A DNA stretch of 64,000 nucleotides from Finegoldia magna ATCC 29328 (lineage in GTDB: Bacteria; Bacillota; Clostridia; Tissierellales; Peptoniphilaceae): NCBI RefSeq assembly GCF_000010185.1, contig NC_010376.1, forward strand, positions 372,001 through 436,000, written 5' to 3'. This document shows positions 35,739 through 45,348 of the stretch, piece by piece. Made by a program: the position numbers and the translations under genes. The notes beneath the pieces were generated by a model, which saw only the letters and a list, made by a program, of their open reading frames with translations, did no database searches and was not told where the DNA came from. The first letter of the stretch is position 1, and every line of letters starts with the position of its first letter.

Positions 35739-36717
35739 TTTTTTTGTAGATAATAAAATAGCTCTTGATGAGATAGCATACATCTTATGTGGAATTATCT
35801 GCATAATGACAGGTATCCGTGCAAGACTCAACAAAGAAGCAAAGATTGGTACAATGATTTTCTGGATATTATTGGGAATATTATTTGCCGGTGGAGGATT
35901 CTTGGTTAGACATGTAGAATCTGGTGGAATAATCGTAGGTGTTATACTTTTATTATTGGGAGTTTTATCAATTGCAAACCAAATCAAACCGGGAGAATTT
36001 AAGGAACTAACAGAAGAAGAAAGAGAGAAAAATGCTGAAAAAGTTGGAGGCAAGATTTTTATTCCGGCTTTAGTAATGGGAATTAGTGCGATGCTTCTAT
36101 CGCAATTGAAATCATTTAAGATTCCATTGAAAAATTCTGATGCAGTATTCTCATTGTCAGCTGCACAAGTTCTTACTATTTCATCATTATTGGCTTTGAT
36201 TATTGCGATTATTATTGCAAAACCAAAAGCAAAAGAAACTGCTGAAGACACTACTAAAATGTTGATGCAAGTTGGATCTTCATCATTACTACCACAATTA
36301 TTAGGTGGTTTGGGGGTTATATTTGCATCTGCAGGAGTAGGCAAGCTAATAGGTAGCTTGGCTTCTGGTATAGTAGGAGATGCGGGAGTATTTGCAGCTG
36401 CTGTTGCATATATTGTTGGAATGGTTATATTTACGATGATAATGGGTAATGCATTTGCTGCATTTACTGTTATTACTCTAGGAATTGGTGTTCCTTTATT
36501 GATGGCAAAAGGTGCAAATCCTGCTATTGTAGCATCACTTGGTATGACTGCTGGATATTGTGGTACTTTGATGACACCAATGGCAGCAAACTTTAACATA
36601 GTTCCAGCTGCAATCTTAGAGATGAAAGATAAAAACGGAGTTATTAAAGCGCAACTTCCAGTTGCTTTAGCTCTAATAGTTGTTCATGTTGTATTATTAA
36701 TGATATTAGCATTTTAG
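35731..36717 (+). CDS. DUF979 membrane protein
   Basis: 328 residues, about nine to ten hydrophobic helices; the C-terminal region [55 protein letters not shown] sequence (blocks [11 protein letters not shown] and [15 protein letters not shown]) resembles ion-transporter-like re-entrant motifs. Overlaps DUF969 by 8 nt and precedes pcp by 11 nt. No ATPase is nearby, so any transport would be secondary. Function unproven. Confidence 0.85.
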   Translation: MLDFFVDNKIALDEIAYILCGIICIMTGIRARLNKEAKIGTMIFWILLGILFAGGGFLVRHVESGGIIVGVILLLLGVLSIANQIKPGEFKELTEEEREKNAEKVGGKIFIPALVMGISAMLLSQLKSFKIPLKNSDAVFSLSAAQVLTISSLLALIIAIIIAKPKAKETAEDTTKMLMQVGSSSLLPQLLGGLGVIFASAGVGKLIGSLASGIVGDAGVFAAAVAYIVGMVIFTMIMGNAFAAFTVITLGIGVPLLMAKGANPAIVASLGMTAGYCGTLMTPMAANFNIVPAAILEMKDKNGVIKAQLPVALALIVVHVVLLMILAF

Positions 36718-36728
36718 GAGGTAAATTT

Positions 36729-37370
36729 ATGAAAATTTTAGTTTCAGGTTTTGATCCATTTGGTGGTGAAAAAATCAACCCTGCTATTGAATCAGTTAAG
36801 CTATTGCCAGATTCAATTAAAGGAAATGAAATAATCAAAATAGAAATTCCTACAGTTATTGGAAAAAGTGTAGATAAATTAAAAGAAAAGATAAAAGAAG
36901 TTAAACCAGATGTTGTAATATCAGTGGGACAAGCTGGTGGACGTGAAGACATCACTGTAGAAAGAGTTGCAATCAATGTTGACGATTGTAGAATTAAGGA
37001 TAACGAAGGAAACCAACCAATCGACGAAAAAATTGCCGAAGATGGTCCTGATGCGTACTTGTTGACTCTACCAATCAAAGCAATGGTTGAAAACATAAAA
37101 TCAGCAAACATTCCAGCATCTGTGTCAAACACTGCAGGAACATTCATATGTAACCATGTTGCATACGGAATGGCTCATGTAAGAGCTACTGAATATCCTA
37201 ATATGAGAACTGGATTTATTCACATTCCATTCTTACCAGAACAAGTTTTGAATAAACCACACACTGCTTCAATGAATTTGGATACAATTGCAAAAGCATT
37301 GGAAAAAGCAATTGAAGCTGTAATAGACAATGATGAAGATATCAAAGTTACAGGTGGAAAAACTCATTAA
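36729..37370 (+). CDS. pcp: pyrrolidone-carboxylate peptidase
   Basis: 213-residue C15 cysteine peptidase removing N-terminal pyroglutamate from peptides. [12 protein letters not shown] at residues 8-19, Glu of the triad in [14 protein letters not shown] near 78, Cys in [15 protein letters not shown] near 142, His in [11 protein letters not shown] near 166. Strong AGGAGG site. Third gene of the DUF969-DUF979-pcp unit. Confidence 0.95.
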   Translation: MKILVSGFDPFGGEKINPAIESVKLLPDSIKGNEIIKIEIPTVIGKSVDKLKEKIKEVKPDVVISVGQAGGREDITVERVAINVDDCRIKDNEGNQPIDEKIAEDGPDAYLLTLPIKAMVENIKSANIPASVSNTAGTFICNHVAYGMAHVRATEYPNMRTGFIHIPFLPEQVLNKPHTASMNLDTIAKALEKAIEAVIDNDEDIKVTGGKTH

Positions 37371-37405
37371 AAATTTTTTGGAAAATCATTAATAGTTTAA
37401 TTGAA

Positions 37406-37443
37406 GAACTTCGAAACATTTAAAGTTTCGAGGTTCTTTTTTA
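37406..37443 (+). terminator. terminator after pcp
   Basis: GAACTTCGAAAC (37406-37417) pairs with GTTTCGAGGTTC (37425-37436, one G.T), then TTTTTT. Confidence 0.85.
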
Positions 37444-37529
37444 TTTGCAAATGAATTTTCGTTTTTGTTTAATCTTGAAAAGATACACGATAAAATGATA
37501 AACTATAAGGTAGTTTAAAGGAGAAATTT

Positions 37530-37907
37530 ATGACTAAATACGATAAAATTTTGATTGGATTTTTGTTGTGTTTTTCAGCTGTATTGTTTGTGATTTTAAA
37601 TTATAATAACGTAAACTCACAAGACAAATACGTTTCAATTCAAGTGAATGGAAAAGAAATCAAACAAATTACACTTCCAATCGATCATTATGATTATAAA
37701 ATTGATAATAAATACGGTCACAATATTGTTCATATTCATGGATACAGCGTTTCAATTACTGAATCCGATTGTCCGGACAAGTTGTGCATGCTAAAAGGAA
37801 AGATAGATAAACCAGGGGATGTTATTGTTTGTTTGCCGAACAAATTAGTTGTAGAAATTAAGGCTAACAAGCAAAACAAAGATGATATTGATGTGGTGAA
37901 TTATTGA
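37530..37907 (+). CDS. NusG domain II-containing protein
   Basis: 125 residues: signal anchor near 9-25, then a small beta domain of the NusG_II family, with YVSIQVNGKEIKQITLP, the ITESDCPDKLCMLKGKI block near 80-96 and a final KLVVEI. The Cys pair (DCPDKLC) is typical of these extracytoplasmic proteins. Function unknown; the common neighbour is the Gx transporter, as here (1-nt overlap), often near fmn/quinone genes in other Firmicutes. Confidence 0.85.
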   Translation: MTKYDKILIGFLLCFSAVLFVILNYNNVNSQDKYVSIQVNGKEIKQITLPIDHYDYKIDNKYGHNIVHIHGYSVSITESDCPDKLCMLKGKIDKPGDVIVCLPNKLVVEIKANKQNKDDIDVVNY

Positions 37908-38419
37908 TGAAAAGATTACATATTCCTATTTTAACGGCAGTTGCATTGGTAGTAAGTTTGATTGAGTCAATGATTCCACTTCCAATCGTAATGCCTGGAG
38001 CAAAACTTGGGCTCAGCAACATTGTAATATTGACATGTTTAATTGTTTTTGGATTTAGAGATTCTCTTGTAATAGGAATCTTAAAATCATTTTTACTAAT
38101 GCTAATCACAGGGGCGGTTATAAGCTTTTTCTATTCATTGGCAGGAGCTGTAAGTTCACTTGTTGTGATGTATTTGGTCAACAAATATTTGAGAAAATAT
38201 TTTTCGTTGATTGGTGTTAGCTTGTTTGGAGCTTTTATCCACAACTTATCGCAAGTTTTGGTGTGTGCAGTTATGCTGAACAATCTTAGAATTTTGGTTT
38301 ATTTGCCAATTTTGGTGTTTTTGAGTATATTTACAGGTGTATTTGTTGGACTTACTTCAAATTACCTAACAAATGCACTTTCTAAGCAAAAAAATTATTT
38401 GTTTAATAATAGGAGATAA
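37907..38419 (+). CDS. Gx transporter family membrane protein
   Basis: 170 residues, five to six transmembrane segments, ECF S-component-like. Signatures: SLIESMIPLPIVMPGAKLGLSN near 19-40 and GAVSSLVVMYLVNKY near 83-97, as in proteins once labelled heptaprenyl diphosphate synthase component I. A TTG three bases upstream also opens the frame; the ATG overlapping the previous stop is preferred. Substrate unknown. Confidence 0.85.
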   Translation: MKRLHIPILTAVALVVSLIESMIPLPIVMPGAKLGLSNIVILTCLIVFGFRDSLVIGILKSFLLMLITGAVISFFYSLAGAVSSLVVMYLVNKYLRKYFSLIGVSLFGAFIHNLSQVLVCAVMLNNLRILVYLPILVFLSIFTGVFVGLTSNYLTNALSKQKNYLFNNRR

Positions 38420-38421
38420 CA

Positions 38422-39093
38422 ATGAGAGTTAAGGAAATGAATGAGTCCCTAAGACCCAGAGAAAAAATGAAAATCAATGGTATTTCTTCAATGAGCGATG
38501 AAGAATTGATGCAAATCATCTTGAAGACTGGAATCAAAGAAGAAGGAGTAGAAATTCTCTCGAAGAGAGTCATTGATTACATTAACGAAAATGATTACAA
38601 GGATTTATGCGTTGAGGAATTAATGAAGATAAAGGGAATTGGGATGGCAAAGGCTACATCAATCTTAGCTGGAATTGAAATAGGAAGAAGACTTTCTTTG
38701 AGAAAAGCGATGGATAGTTTCAGTCTGAATGATCCAGATAGCGTTGCAGAGATTTTTTGTAATGAGATTGGAAGTTGCGATGTGGAAAACTTCTATGCAC
38801 TACTTCTCGATACGAAAAACAGAATTATTTCCAAAGAACTTATTAGCAAGGGTACTATAAATCAATCTATCGTTCATCCTAGAGAAGTTTTTAAATCTGC
38901 TATTAAAAAGGGAGCGAATTCGATTATTTTAGTACACAATCATCCGTCAGGCTCACTTATTCCATCAAATGCGGATATTGAAGTTACAAAAAGATTGGAT
39001 AAGGTAGGAGATTTGGTAGGAATACAAGTGTTAGATCATATTATCGTTAGTTCAAACGATAGTTTGAGTATGAGGAAAGGAATGTATTTTTAA
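38422..39093 (+). CDS. radC: RadC-like JAB-domain protein
   Basis: 223 residues. An N-terminal helix-hairpin-helix region (LMKIKGIGMAKATSILAGIEIG near 69-90) and a C-terminal MPN/JAB metalloprotease-like domain with HPRE and LVHNHPSGSLIPSNADIEVTKRL (zinc ligands, near 172-195). Biochemical role is unsettled despite the DNA-repair name. Directly precedes mreB, the usual order in Firmicutes (radC-mreBCD). Confidence 0.93.
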   Translation: MRVKEMNESLRPREKMKINGISSMSDEELMQIILKTGIKEEGVEILSKRVIDYINENDYKDLCVEELMKIKGIGMAKATSILAGIEIGRRLSLRKAMDSFSLNDPDSVAEIFCNEIGSCDVENFYALLLDTKNRIISKELISKGTINQSIVHPREVFKSAIKKGANSIILVHNHPSGSLIPSNADIEVTKRLDKVGDLVGIQVLDHIIVSSNDSLSMRKGMYF

Positions 39094-40089
39094 ATGAAAT
39101 TATTTAAATTTCAACAAGAGGGTTTGGGAATTGATTTGGGAACTTCTAATTCCATTATTTCCGATGAAAATGGGAAAATAATAATCAACGAACCTAGCGT
39201 TGTTGCTATAGATATAAATAATTATGATATTGTCGCTGTGGGAACTGAAGCGAAAAGTATGATTGGCAAAACTCCAGACAATATCGTGGCGATAAGTCCG
39301 ATTGAAAACGGCGTTATAGCTGATTTTGAATCGACTGTTAGCATGCTTTCGTATTTTATTAAAAAAGCGAGACCAAATTTTTCGGTTTTCCAACCGGAAG
39401 TCTGCGTATCGGTGTCTGCATCTTTGACAGATGTTGAGAGAAGAAGTGTGGAAGATTTGGCGTTAAATGCTGGAGCGAGAAGTGTGAAATTAGTTGAAGA
39501 AAATATCGCTTCTCTTAAAGGATTGGGAGTTGATGTTGATGAACCAACGGGACATATTATTTTAAATATTGGCGCCGGTACAATAGAAGCTTCTGTGATT
39601 AGTTTGGGTGGAATTGTTACAAGTTACTGCATAAAAAGCGGTGGGGAAGATATTGACCAAGAAATAAAACAAATTTTGAAGAAAAAATTTGGAGTGAATA
39701 TTGGAATTTCAACGGCAGAAGCTATTAAGTTTAAGATTGCGACATTGAATTCTGACAGGGAAAACAACACTATGATTGTCGGGGGAACTGATGTGATATC
39801 CACGATGCCAAAATCTGTTGAGATTAGAGCGAAGGATATTACGCCTGCAATTGTGCCGATAGCAGACATGTGCATTGAAGCATTGAGAAAAGTGTTGGAG
39901 AAAACTCCGCCAGATATTGCAAACGACATTATTGCAGAAGGAATCTACATTGTAGGTGGAGTGAGCCTTGTCGACTACATTCACGAATATATTACAAATG
40001 TTTTGGGAATTAAAGTGTTGAAAGTGGATAGTCCGATGGATTGCACGGGAATTGGTATTGGCAAATTCTTAAAGAAGGGAGACAAATAA
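39094..40089 (+). CDS. mreB: rod-shape-determining protein MreB
   Basis: 331-residue bacterial actin. Phosphate-1 motif GIDLGTSNSII (near 12-22), ENGVIADFE, the phosphate-2 motif LNIGAGTIEASVISLGG near 154, and adenosine motif GGVSLVDY near 287. It organises lateral wall synthesis with MreC/MreD and PBP2. Start is adjacent to the radC stop with GAGGAAAGGA upstream. If the host is a coccus such as Finegoldia, retention of mreBCD is notable. DVGGG-type motif is IGAGT here, a mild divergence. Confidence 0.92.
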   Translation: MKLFKFQQEGLGIDLGTSNSIISDENGKIIINEPSVVAIDINNYDIVAVGTEAKSMIGKTPDNIVAISPIENGVIADFESTVSMLSYFIKKARPNFSVFQPEVCVSVSASLTDVERRSVEDLALNAGARSVKLVEENIASLKGLGVDVDEPTGHIILNIGAGTIEASVISLGGIVTSYCIKSGGEDIDQEIKQILKKKFGVNIGISTAEAIKFKIATLNSDRENNTMIVGGTDVISTMPKSVEIRAKDITPAIVPIADMCIEALRKVLEKTPPDIANDIIAEGIYIVGGVSLVDYIHEYITNVLGIKVLKVDSPMDCTGIGIGKFLKKGDK

Positions 40090-40944
40090 TTGGCTAAGTT
40101 TGGATATAATAAAAAGCTTAGAAAACAAGTTTTTTTCTTCGTAGTGACTTTGTTTCTCGTATTGACGATTACGATATCAAACCACAACAAAAGCTACATG
40201 TCTATCGGAGAAAATGCGATAGGAACAGTGATTACTCCTGTTAACAAAGTTTTTTATGTGATTGGGTCCAAATTCAAAGAATCAGTTCATTATGTTTTTG
40301 GAACTAAAAAAATGCGTGAAGATAATAAAAGATTAACTGTTGAAAACGCAAAACTACGAAAAAACGTAGATAATTTGAACAAAGTTATAAGCGATAAGAG
40401 ATATTTGCAAGAAGAATACGAACTTTTGAGTAAGGATAGAACTATAAAAACAAAAGCTTTCATAACAGGAAAAGATCCCGGAAATATTTTTACTAGATTT
40501 AGTATAGATAAAGGTTCGATGGATAAAATCAAAAAAGGTGACATCGTGATTGAGGCTGTTTCTTCAAATGATGGAATCGAGAAAGGTTTGGTTGGAGTTG
40601 TAACGGAAGTTGGACTTAACCATAGCAAAGTGGATACTATTATGAACAGCGGAAACAACGTTGGATTTAGGCTTGCAAAAAGCGAAGATGTTGGGATTTT
40701 GAACGAAAAAGAAAAAGATATTCTCAAAGGTTACATGTACGATTCTAATGCCGATGTAAAAGTTGGAGATGTTTTGACAACATCGGGACTTGGAGGGGTA
40801 TATCCTAGAGATATCAAAATCGGAGAAGTAACAGAAGTTATCAAAACAAAGGATAATTTCACCAAAATTGTCAAATGCAAATCCCAAATCAACTTCAACA
40901 ATATGTACCGCGTTCTTATAGTTGATGGACAAGGAGTGAATTAG
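40090..40944 (+). CDS. mreC: rod-shape-determining protein MreC
   Basis: 284 residues, TTG start with AAGGGAG upstream. Short cytoplasmic tail, one transmembrane helix near 14-33, a coiled coil near 75-115 and the two beta-barrel extracytoplasmic region with VIEAVSSNDGIEKGLVGVV near 154 and TSGLGGVYPRDIKIGEV near 235-251, the conserved MreC tail motif. Scaffold linking MreB to wall enzymes. Confidence 0.93.
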   Translation: MAKFGYNKKLRKQVFFFVVTLFLVLTITISNHNKSYMSIGENAIGTVITPVNKVFYVIGSKFKESVHYVFGTKKMREDNKRLTVENAKLRKNVDNLNKVISDKRYLQEEYELLSKDRTIKTKAFITGKDPGNIFTRFSIDKGSMDKIKKGDIVIEAVSSNDGIEKGLVGVVTEVGLNHSKVDTIMNSGNNVGFRLAKSEDVGILNEKEKDILKGYMYDSNADVKVGDVLTTSGLGGVYPRDIKIGEVTEVIKTKDNFTKIVKCKSQINFNNMYRVLIVDGQGVN

Positions 40945-41436
40945 ATGAACAAATTAAAAATATTTTTGATAGTTTTGTTGGACATCATAATCCAAGCGAC
41001 ACTTCTTTCCAGAATTTCAGTATTCAACGTGTACACAAATATTTCCATACCTATAGTTGTGTTGTTGTCCATTGGATTTGGTGCGTATACAGGCTCGTTA
41101 AACGGTATGATAATCGGACTAATTGAAGATGCGATATTCAGTCCAGTTATTGGGGTAAGAGCGTTGATTTATTTTACATCAGGATTTTTGATTGGAAATA
41201 GCGAAGCTGGAATTAACAAAGAAGATCCAAGAAGTGGTATGATACTAACATTTTTTGTGACTTTGTATTACACTCTTGTTCATTATTTCGTACTCTACAT
41301 TACAGGAAATGGATTCAATAAAGCTTATTTAAAAGGACCAATTTTAATCGAAATGATTTTAAATGTTCTATTGTATTATGTTTTGTTCAGATTGTTCAAA
41401 AAGATATTTAAATTTCCAAAGTTTAAGTTTATTTGA
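40945..41436 (+). CDS. mreD: rod-shape-determining protein MreD
   Basis: 163-residue hydrophobic protein with five to six membrane segments, starting directly after mreC (AAGGAGTG upstream). GLIEDAIFSPVIGVRALIYFTSGFLIG near 57-83 corresponds to the conserved MreD GLxxDxxxxxxxGxxAL motif. Called on that motif and operon position. Confidence 0.9.
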   Translation: MNKLKIFLIVLLDIIIQATLLSRISVFNVYTNISIPIVVLLSIGFGAYTGSLNGMIIGLIEDAIFSPVIGVRALIYFTSGFLIGNSEAGINKEDPRSGMILTFFVTLYYTLVHYFVLYITGNGFNKAYLKGPILIEMILNVLLYYVLFRLFKKIFKFPKFKFI

Positions 41437-41444
41437 GGTACAAA

Positions 41445-44400
41445 ATGAAGAAATTTGACAATAAATTTTTGAAAAAACTCGAAAAATACGATAGATTTAC
41501 TATAATTATTGTGATATTGGCAATAATGATGGCTGTACTTTGTTTGAAATTGATGCATTTGACATTGGTCAAAGGAAGTTATTACAGGGATATTGCCAAA
41601 AATAACAGACTTCGTGAAATCAAAATTCCTGCTCCGAGGGGAAATATTTACGACAGAAATGGAGAATTGTTAGCGACGACTAAAAACGTGTATGTTGCTA
41701 ATTTGTACAAAGATCAAATAAAACAAATGAAAATTGACGATAGTAATGATGCGTTGTTGAATTTGTCGAGGATTTTGGAAAAGGATGGTTCGATGAACAC
41801 CGAAGATTTTCCGATTGCACTGAACGCTTTTACTTACAGAAATACGGACGATTATTTGAAAGAAGATAAATCGCCATTGGACAAAGTGGCATCAATTGTC
41901 ATGGATAAAAACATAATGGCAAATCTAATCGACAAGAGCTACACTCAAGAAACTAATCAAGGAATTTACAAGAAAACTGTTCTAGATTATTGCTTGAATG
42001 CACTGCGCTCAAAAGGTTTGACGTTGAAATTAAATCGTAAAGATAATACAAAGTTTGATACCAATGACAAAGAGACTGTGAAGTTACTAAAAAAACACGG
42101 CTTAAAGGAAACTTCAGATGTAAAATCTGCGATTTCTACGATAATACAAAAAGACAAATCCATTATCAGAAAACTTTTGAATGACAGCGTTATTAGATCG
42201 ATGGTTTACAATGAATTGGAAAAGGAAAATCTTCAAGATAATATCGTTCTGAAAGATATGGAACTGAAAGACAACCAAAAACTTTTGGAGAAAAAAGTTG
42301 AAATGATGAAGTTGTCCAACAAAATTGATTTTAAAACAGAAGCTGCTGACGATTTTGTAAATATTGTAAAAGACAATACGATGGTTGAGCTTTTGAAAAA
42401 AGTTGATGTAGAAGATGATAAGAAAACTATCGTGTTGGAAAAAGCGCTGAACTTACTCAAGAAAAACGGAATACAAACAAACGTTGAGTATAGTTTGGAT
42501 GAAAAAGACAAAAAAAATCCACAAGTTAAGGCTAAGTTTGTCACTGAAAGCAAGAAATCAACAGATCCTTACAAACACGTCGCAGACTTATTAAACTCAA
42601 ATAATTTGGCGTATAAATTCATCACAGATGATGATATCAAACTTATCGCTCAATCGGTAAACACTGAAAACAACATCAATCCTTCGATTAGTGTCAATGA
42701 TTGGAAATATATCTACCAAAAAAACATGGAAGATTTCTATAAGAGTTATGACAAGGAAATGAATTCTGATGTTAAGCTTTTGTATGAAGAAATTTTGAAG
42801 AAAAATAAATGCGAGAAATTTTCAAAGTATGACGCATACAATATTGTAAGCATATACAATCAATTGAAAAACAAAGGACAAAAAGGATACGAGCCAATTG
42901 CTCTAAGTTACAATTTAACAGAGGAATCTGTTAGTAGTATAGAAGAAAAATTTGGTAAAAACCAAGGAATAGAAGTGGCGACTAGACCTGTGAGATATTA
43001 TCCTAATGGCGAAGAATTGAGTCACGTATTGGGATATATCGGAAAAATTTCTACTGAAAAAGAAATCGAGGAGTATGTCAAACAAAAAGGCTACAGCAAG
43101 GATTCTTTGATTGGAAAAACTGGAATAGAAGAAAGCAAAGAAGATGCATTGAAAGGACAAGACGGATCATTAAGGGTTATGGTCGACAGTAAAGGAAATA
43201 GAACCGAAACCTTGTCTGAGAAAAAAGCAATTCCGGGAGACAATGTGTATTTGAGTATTGACACTAATGTCCAAAGAGTTGCTGAAGAATCTTTGAAGAA
43301 ATCTATAAAAGCTGTAAGCACTGGTGGAACTTATGTATCTGAATGGGGCGACAAAACTTTAGCTGGATACAAAAACGCAAAAAGTGGTGCGGCAGTTGCA
43401 GTAGATGTTGAGACTGGAGAAATACTTGCAATGGCATCATTCCCATCGTACAATCCAAATTTATTTTCAACGGGAATTTCTCAAACGGATTGGGAAAGTT
43501 TACAAGCAGAAGACCCAAAAGATCCAATATCTCCGAGACCATTGTACAATATTCCAATGCAAGCAGCGATGCAACCAGGATCTATTTTTAAACTTAACAC
43601 CTCACTTGCTGCATTAGAAGGAGGGTTTGATCCTTATCACGAAATAAAATGTGGAGGATACGTCGATGTCGGCGGTTCTATATTCGGTTGTTGGATATGG
43701 AATGAGCACAAAGGAACTCACGGCAGTGATAATGTAATGAAAGCACTAAGAGATAGTTGTAACTATTATTTCTATTCTCTAGCACTTGGGAAAGATCAAA
43801 GACGTTCCAAAGATTTGGGATATCAATTAAGTATTGATGAATTGGTATCTACTGCGAGAAAACTTGGGCTTGGAAGCAAAACAGGAATTGATATAAATAT
43901 TCCAGCTGAAAATTCGGGAACTGTTCCAGATCCACAAATAAAAGAAAATAACTTCAAAGCTATATTCAGAAGATTTTTGGAAAAAAATGCAGAAAAATAC
44001 GTCAAAGAAGGAGAAGTATTTACTCCAAAGGAAATGAAATCAAAAATCGATAAAATAGTTTTGCTTGCAGACGACAAGAATCTTCAAACAAGAACAAATA
44101 TTATAAAAACATTGGATAGTTTGGGATTTGATCCAGAAAAGAAATTGGATGGAGAGAGAAATTCGTTCTCTGATAAAATAAAATTCGATTATTTGAACCA
44201 ATCAAAATGGAATATCGGCGATATGTTAAACGTTGTAATTGGTCAAGGACAAAACGCATACACGCCACTTCAAATGGCAAGATATATTTCTGCATTTGCA
44301 AATAATGGATATTTGAATAAATTATCACTTGTAAATGAAATAAAATCAAATGATAATTCCACATCGCTATTTAAAAACGCAAAGAAAAGCGAAAGAATCA

Positions 44401-44771
44401 AATTGAAAAATTACGAAAATTTGGAATATATCAGAAAAGGACTTCACTTGGCTACGACTGAAGGATATGAAAAGAACACATTCAGAAACTTTCCGGTTTC
44501 TGCAGGAGTGAAGACAGGAACTGCACAAGTAGGCGTTAATCCAGTTACTGGAGAAACTTATGACAACCATGCATGGATGATTGGATTCGCTCCGGTTGAA
44601 AATCCAAAAGTTGCAGTGGTAACAGTCATTATGCAAGGTGGAACGAGCACGAACAACGGGCCAATGACAAGAGATATCATGGCAGAGGCGTTGAAGTTAA
44701 AGCACGATAAAGACAAAAAACAAGAAAATACTGAGAGTGAGAATGATATGTATGAAAACAGTACTCGTTAA
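41445..44771 (+). CDS. mrdA: penicillin-binding protein 2 with large insert
   Basis: 1108 residues, well above the usual 600-700. Transmembrane helix near 22-42, then the dimerisation start (NRLREIKIPAPRGNIYDRNGELLA near 52-75). A long, lysine-rich, largely helical insert spans about 100-480 before the second dimerisation part (EVATRPVRYYPNGEELSHVLGYIG). The transpeptidase has SxxK in QPGSIFK near 710, SCN near 770 and KTGTAQV near 1022. Role: lateral wall cross-linking with MreBCD. GTG-like codon 12 nt upstream is not used; ATG 41445 follows TGAGGT. Confidence 0.93.
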   Translation: MKKFDNKFLKKLEKYDRFTIIIVILAIMMAVLCLKLMHLTLVKGSYYRDIAKNNRLREIKIPAPRGNIYDRNGELLATTKNVYVANLYKDQIKQMKIDDSNDALLNLSRILEKDGSMNTEDFPIALNAFTYRNTDDYLKEDKSPLDKVASIVMDKNIMANLIDKSYTQETNQGIYKKTVLDYCLNALRSKGLTLKLNRKDNTKFDTNDKETVKLLKKHGLKETSDVKSAISTIIQKDKSIIRKLLNDSVIRSMVYNELEKENLQDNIVLKDMELKDNQKLLEKKVEMMKLSNKIDFKTEAADDFVNIVKDNTMVELLKKVDVEDDKKTIVLEKALNLLKKNGIQTNVEYSLDEKDKKNPQVKAKFVTESKKSTDPYKHVADLLNSNNLAYKFITDDDIKLIAQSVNTENNINPSISVNDWKYIYQKNMEDFYKSYDKEMNSDVKLLYEEILKKNKCEKFSKYDAYNIVSIYNQLKNKGQKGYEPIALSYNLTEESVSSIEEKFGKNQGIEVATRPVRYYPNGEELSHVLGYIGKISTEKEIEEYVKQKGYSKDSLIGKTGIEESKEDALKGQDGSLRVMVDSKGNRTETLSEKKAIPGDNVYLSIDTNVQRVAEESLKKSIKAVSTGGTYVSEWGDKTLAGYKNAKSGAAVAVDVETGEILAMASFPSYNPNLFSTGISQTDWESLQAEDPKDPISPRPLYNIPMQAAMQPGSIFKLNTSLAALEGGFDPYHEIKCGGYVDVGGSIFGCWIWNEHKGTHGSDNVMKALRDSCNYYFYSLALGKDQRRSKDLGYQLSIDELVSTARKLGLGSKTGIDINIPAENSGTVPDPQIKENNFKAIFRRFLEKNAEKYVKEGEVFTPKEMKSKIDKIVLLADDKNLQTRTNIIKTLDSLGFDPEKKLDGERNSFSDKIKFDYLNQSKWNIGDMLNVVIGQGQNAYTPLQMARYISAFANNGYLNKLSLVNEIKSNDNSTSLFKNAKKSERIKLKNYENLEYIRKGLHLATTEGYEKNTFRNFPVSAGVKTGTAQVGVNPVTGETYDNHAWMIGFAPVENPKVAVVTVIMQGGTSTNNGPMTRDIMAEALKLKHDKDKKQENTESENDMYENSTR

Positions 44772-45348
44772 TTCACAATTACAAAAAAAGGCTTTGTTAA
44801 TACAAAGCCTTTGTAATTTATTAGACGGAAAAATTTTAATAGTAAATTCAGAAAATTCAAGGCAAATCGAATATGCATTGGGAGTGGAGGATTACTGTGT
44901 TTATGACACATTGGATGTGTTGAGTCAGGTTGTTGATTATAAGAAATCCATGATAAAAATCAAAGAAGATAAATATATCATACCTTCAACCATAAAACCT
45001 GAAAAATATTCTGCGACAAAGGAAGATTACAAAAATTTGCTAGACAATTTATGTGAGTTTGACATTGTAATATTCACAGAAAACATTGGAATAGAATTTG
45101 ATGAAGAAATAATGTGGGGAAATGAAGAAAAATCTCACGCAAAAAAATTATTTCAAATTTCAGATTCCTCATCCAAAAGAAAATCGGATTACAAATACAT
45201 TGGGAAATTAGAATTCACAAAGGAATACGAAAAGAAAATCAATTCATATTCAGAAGATGTAGATGAAAAACTAACTGAAATTATCCAAAATTACAAACAA
45301 GACAAAGAAGCCAAAATCGGATTTTTCGACAGGATATTCAAAAGATGA
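44752..45348 (+). CDS. MinD-like protein lacking the Walker A motif
   Basis: About 198 residues, overlapping the end of the PBP2 gene. The region ILIVNSENSRQIEYALGVEDYCVYDTLDVL aligns with the MinD stretch that reads NLDLLLGLENRIVYTxxDVL, and IIPSTIKPEKYSATKEDYKNLL with LPASQTRDKDALTxExxxxLV; FDIVIFTENIGIE matches the DYIIIDSPAGIE position. The N-terminus (MKTVLVNSQLQKKALLIQSL) has no GKGGVGKT, and the protein is about 60 residues short. It is a degenerate MinD/ParA-type protein, found where minCD follows mreBCD in other Firmicutes. Start codon uncertain (GTG 44737 and ATG 44743 also fit). Confidence 0.65.
   Translation: MKTVLVNSQLQKKALLIQSLCNLLDGKILIVNSENSRQIEYALGVEDYCVYDTLDVLSQVVDYKKSMIKIKEDKYIIPSTIKPEKYSATKEDYKNLLDNLCEFDIVIFTENIGIEFDEEIMWGNEEKSHAKKLFQISDSSSKRKSDYKYIGKLEFTKEYEKKINSYSEDVDEKLTEIIQNYKQDKEAKIGFFDRIFKR

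Noticed and set aside
35598..36599. Long minus-strand open frame of 333 codons opposite the DUF979 gene
   Set aside because: It is antisense to a conserved membrane protein, rich in Ile/Asn/Pro as expected from complementing hydrophobic codons, and has no ribosome site or recognisable domain.
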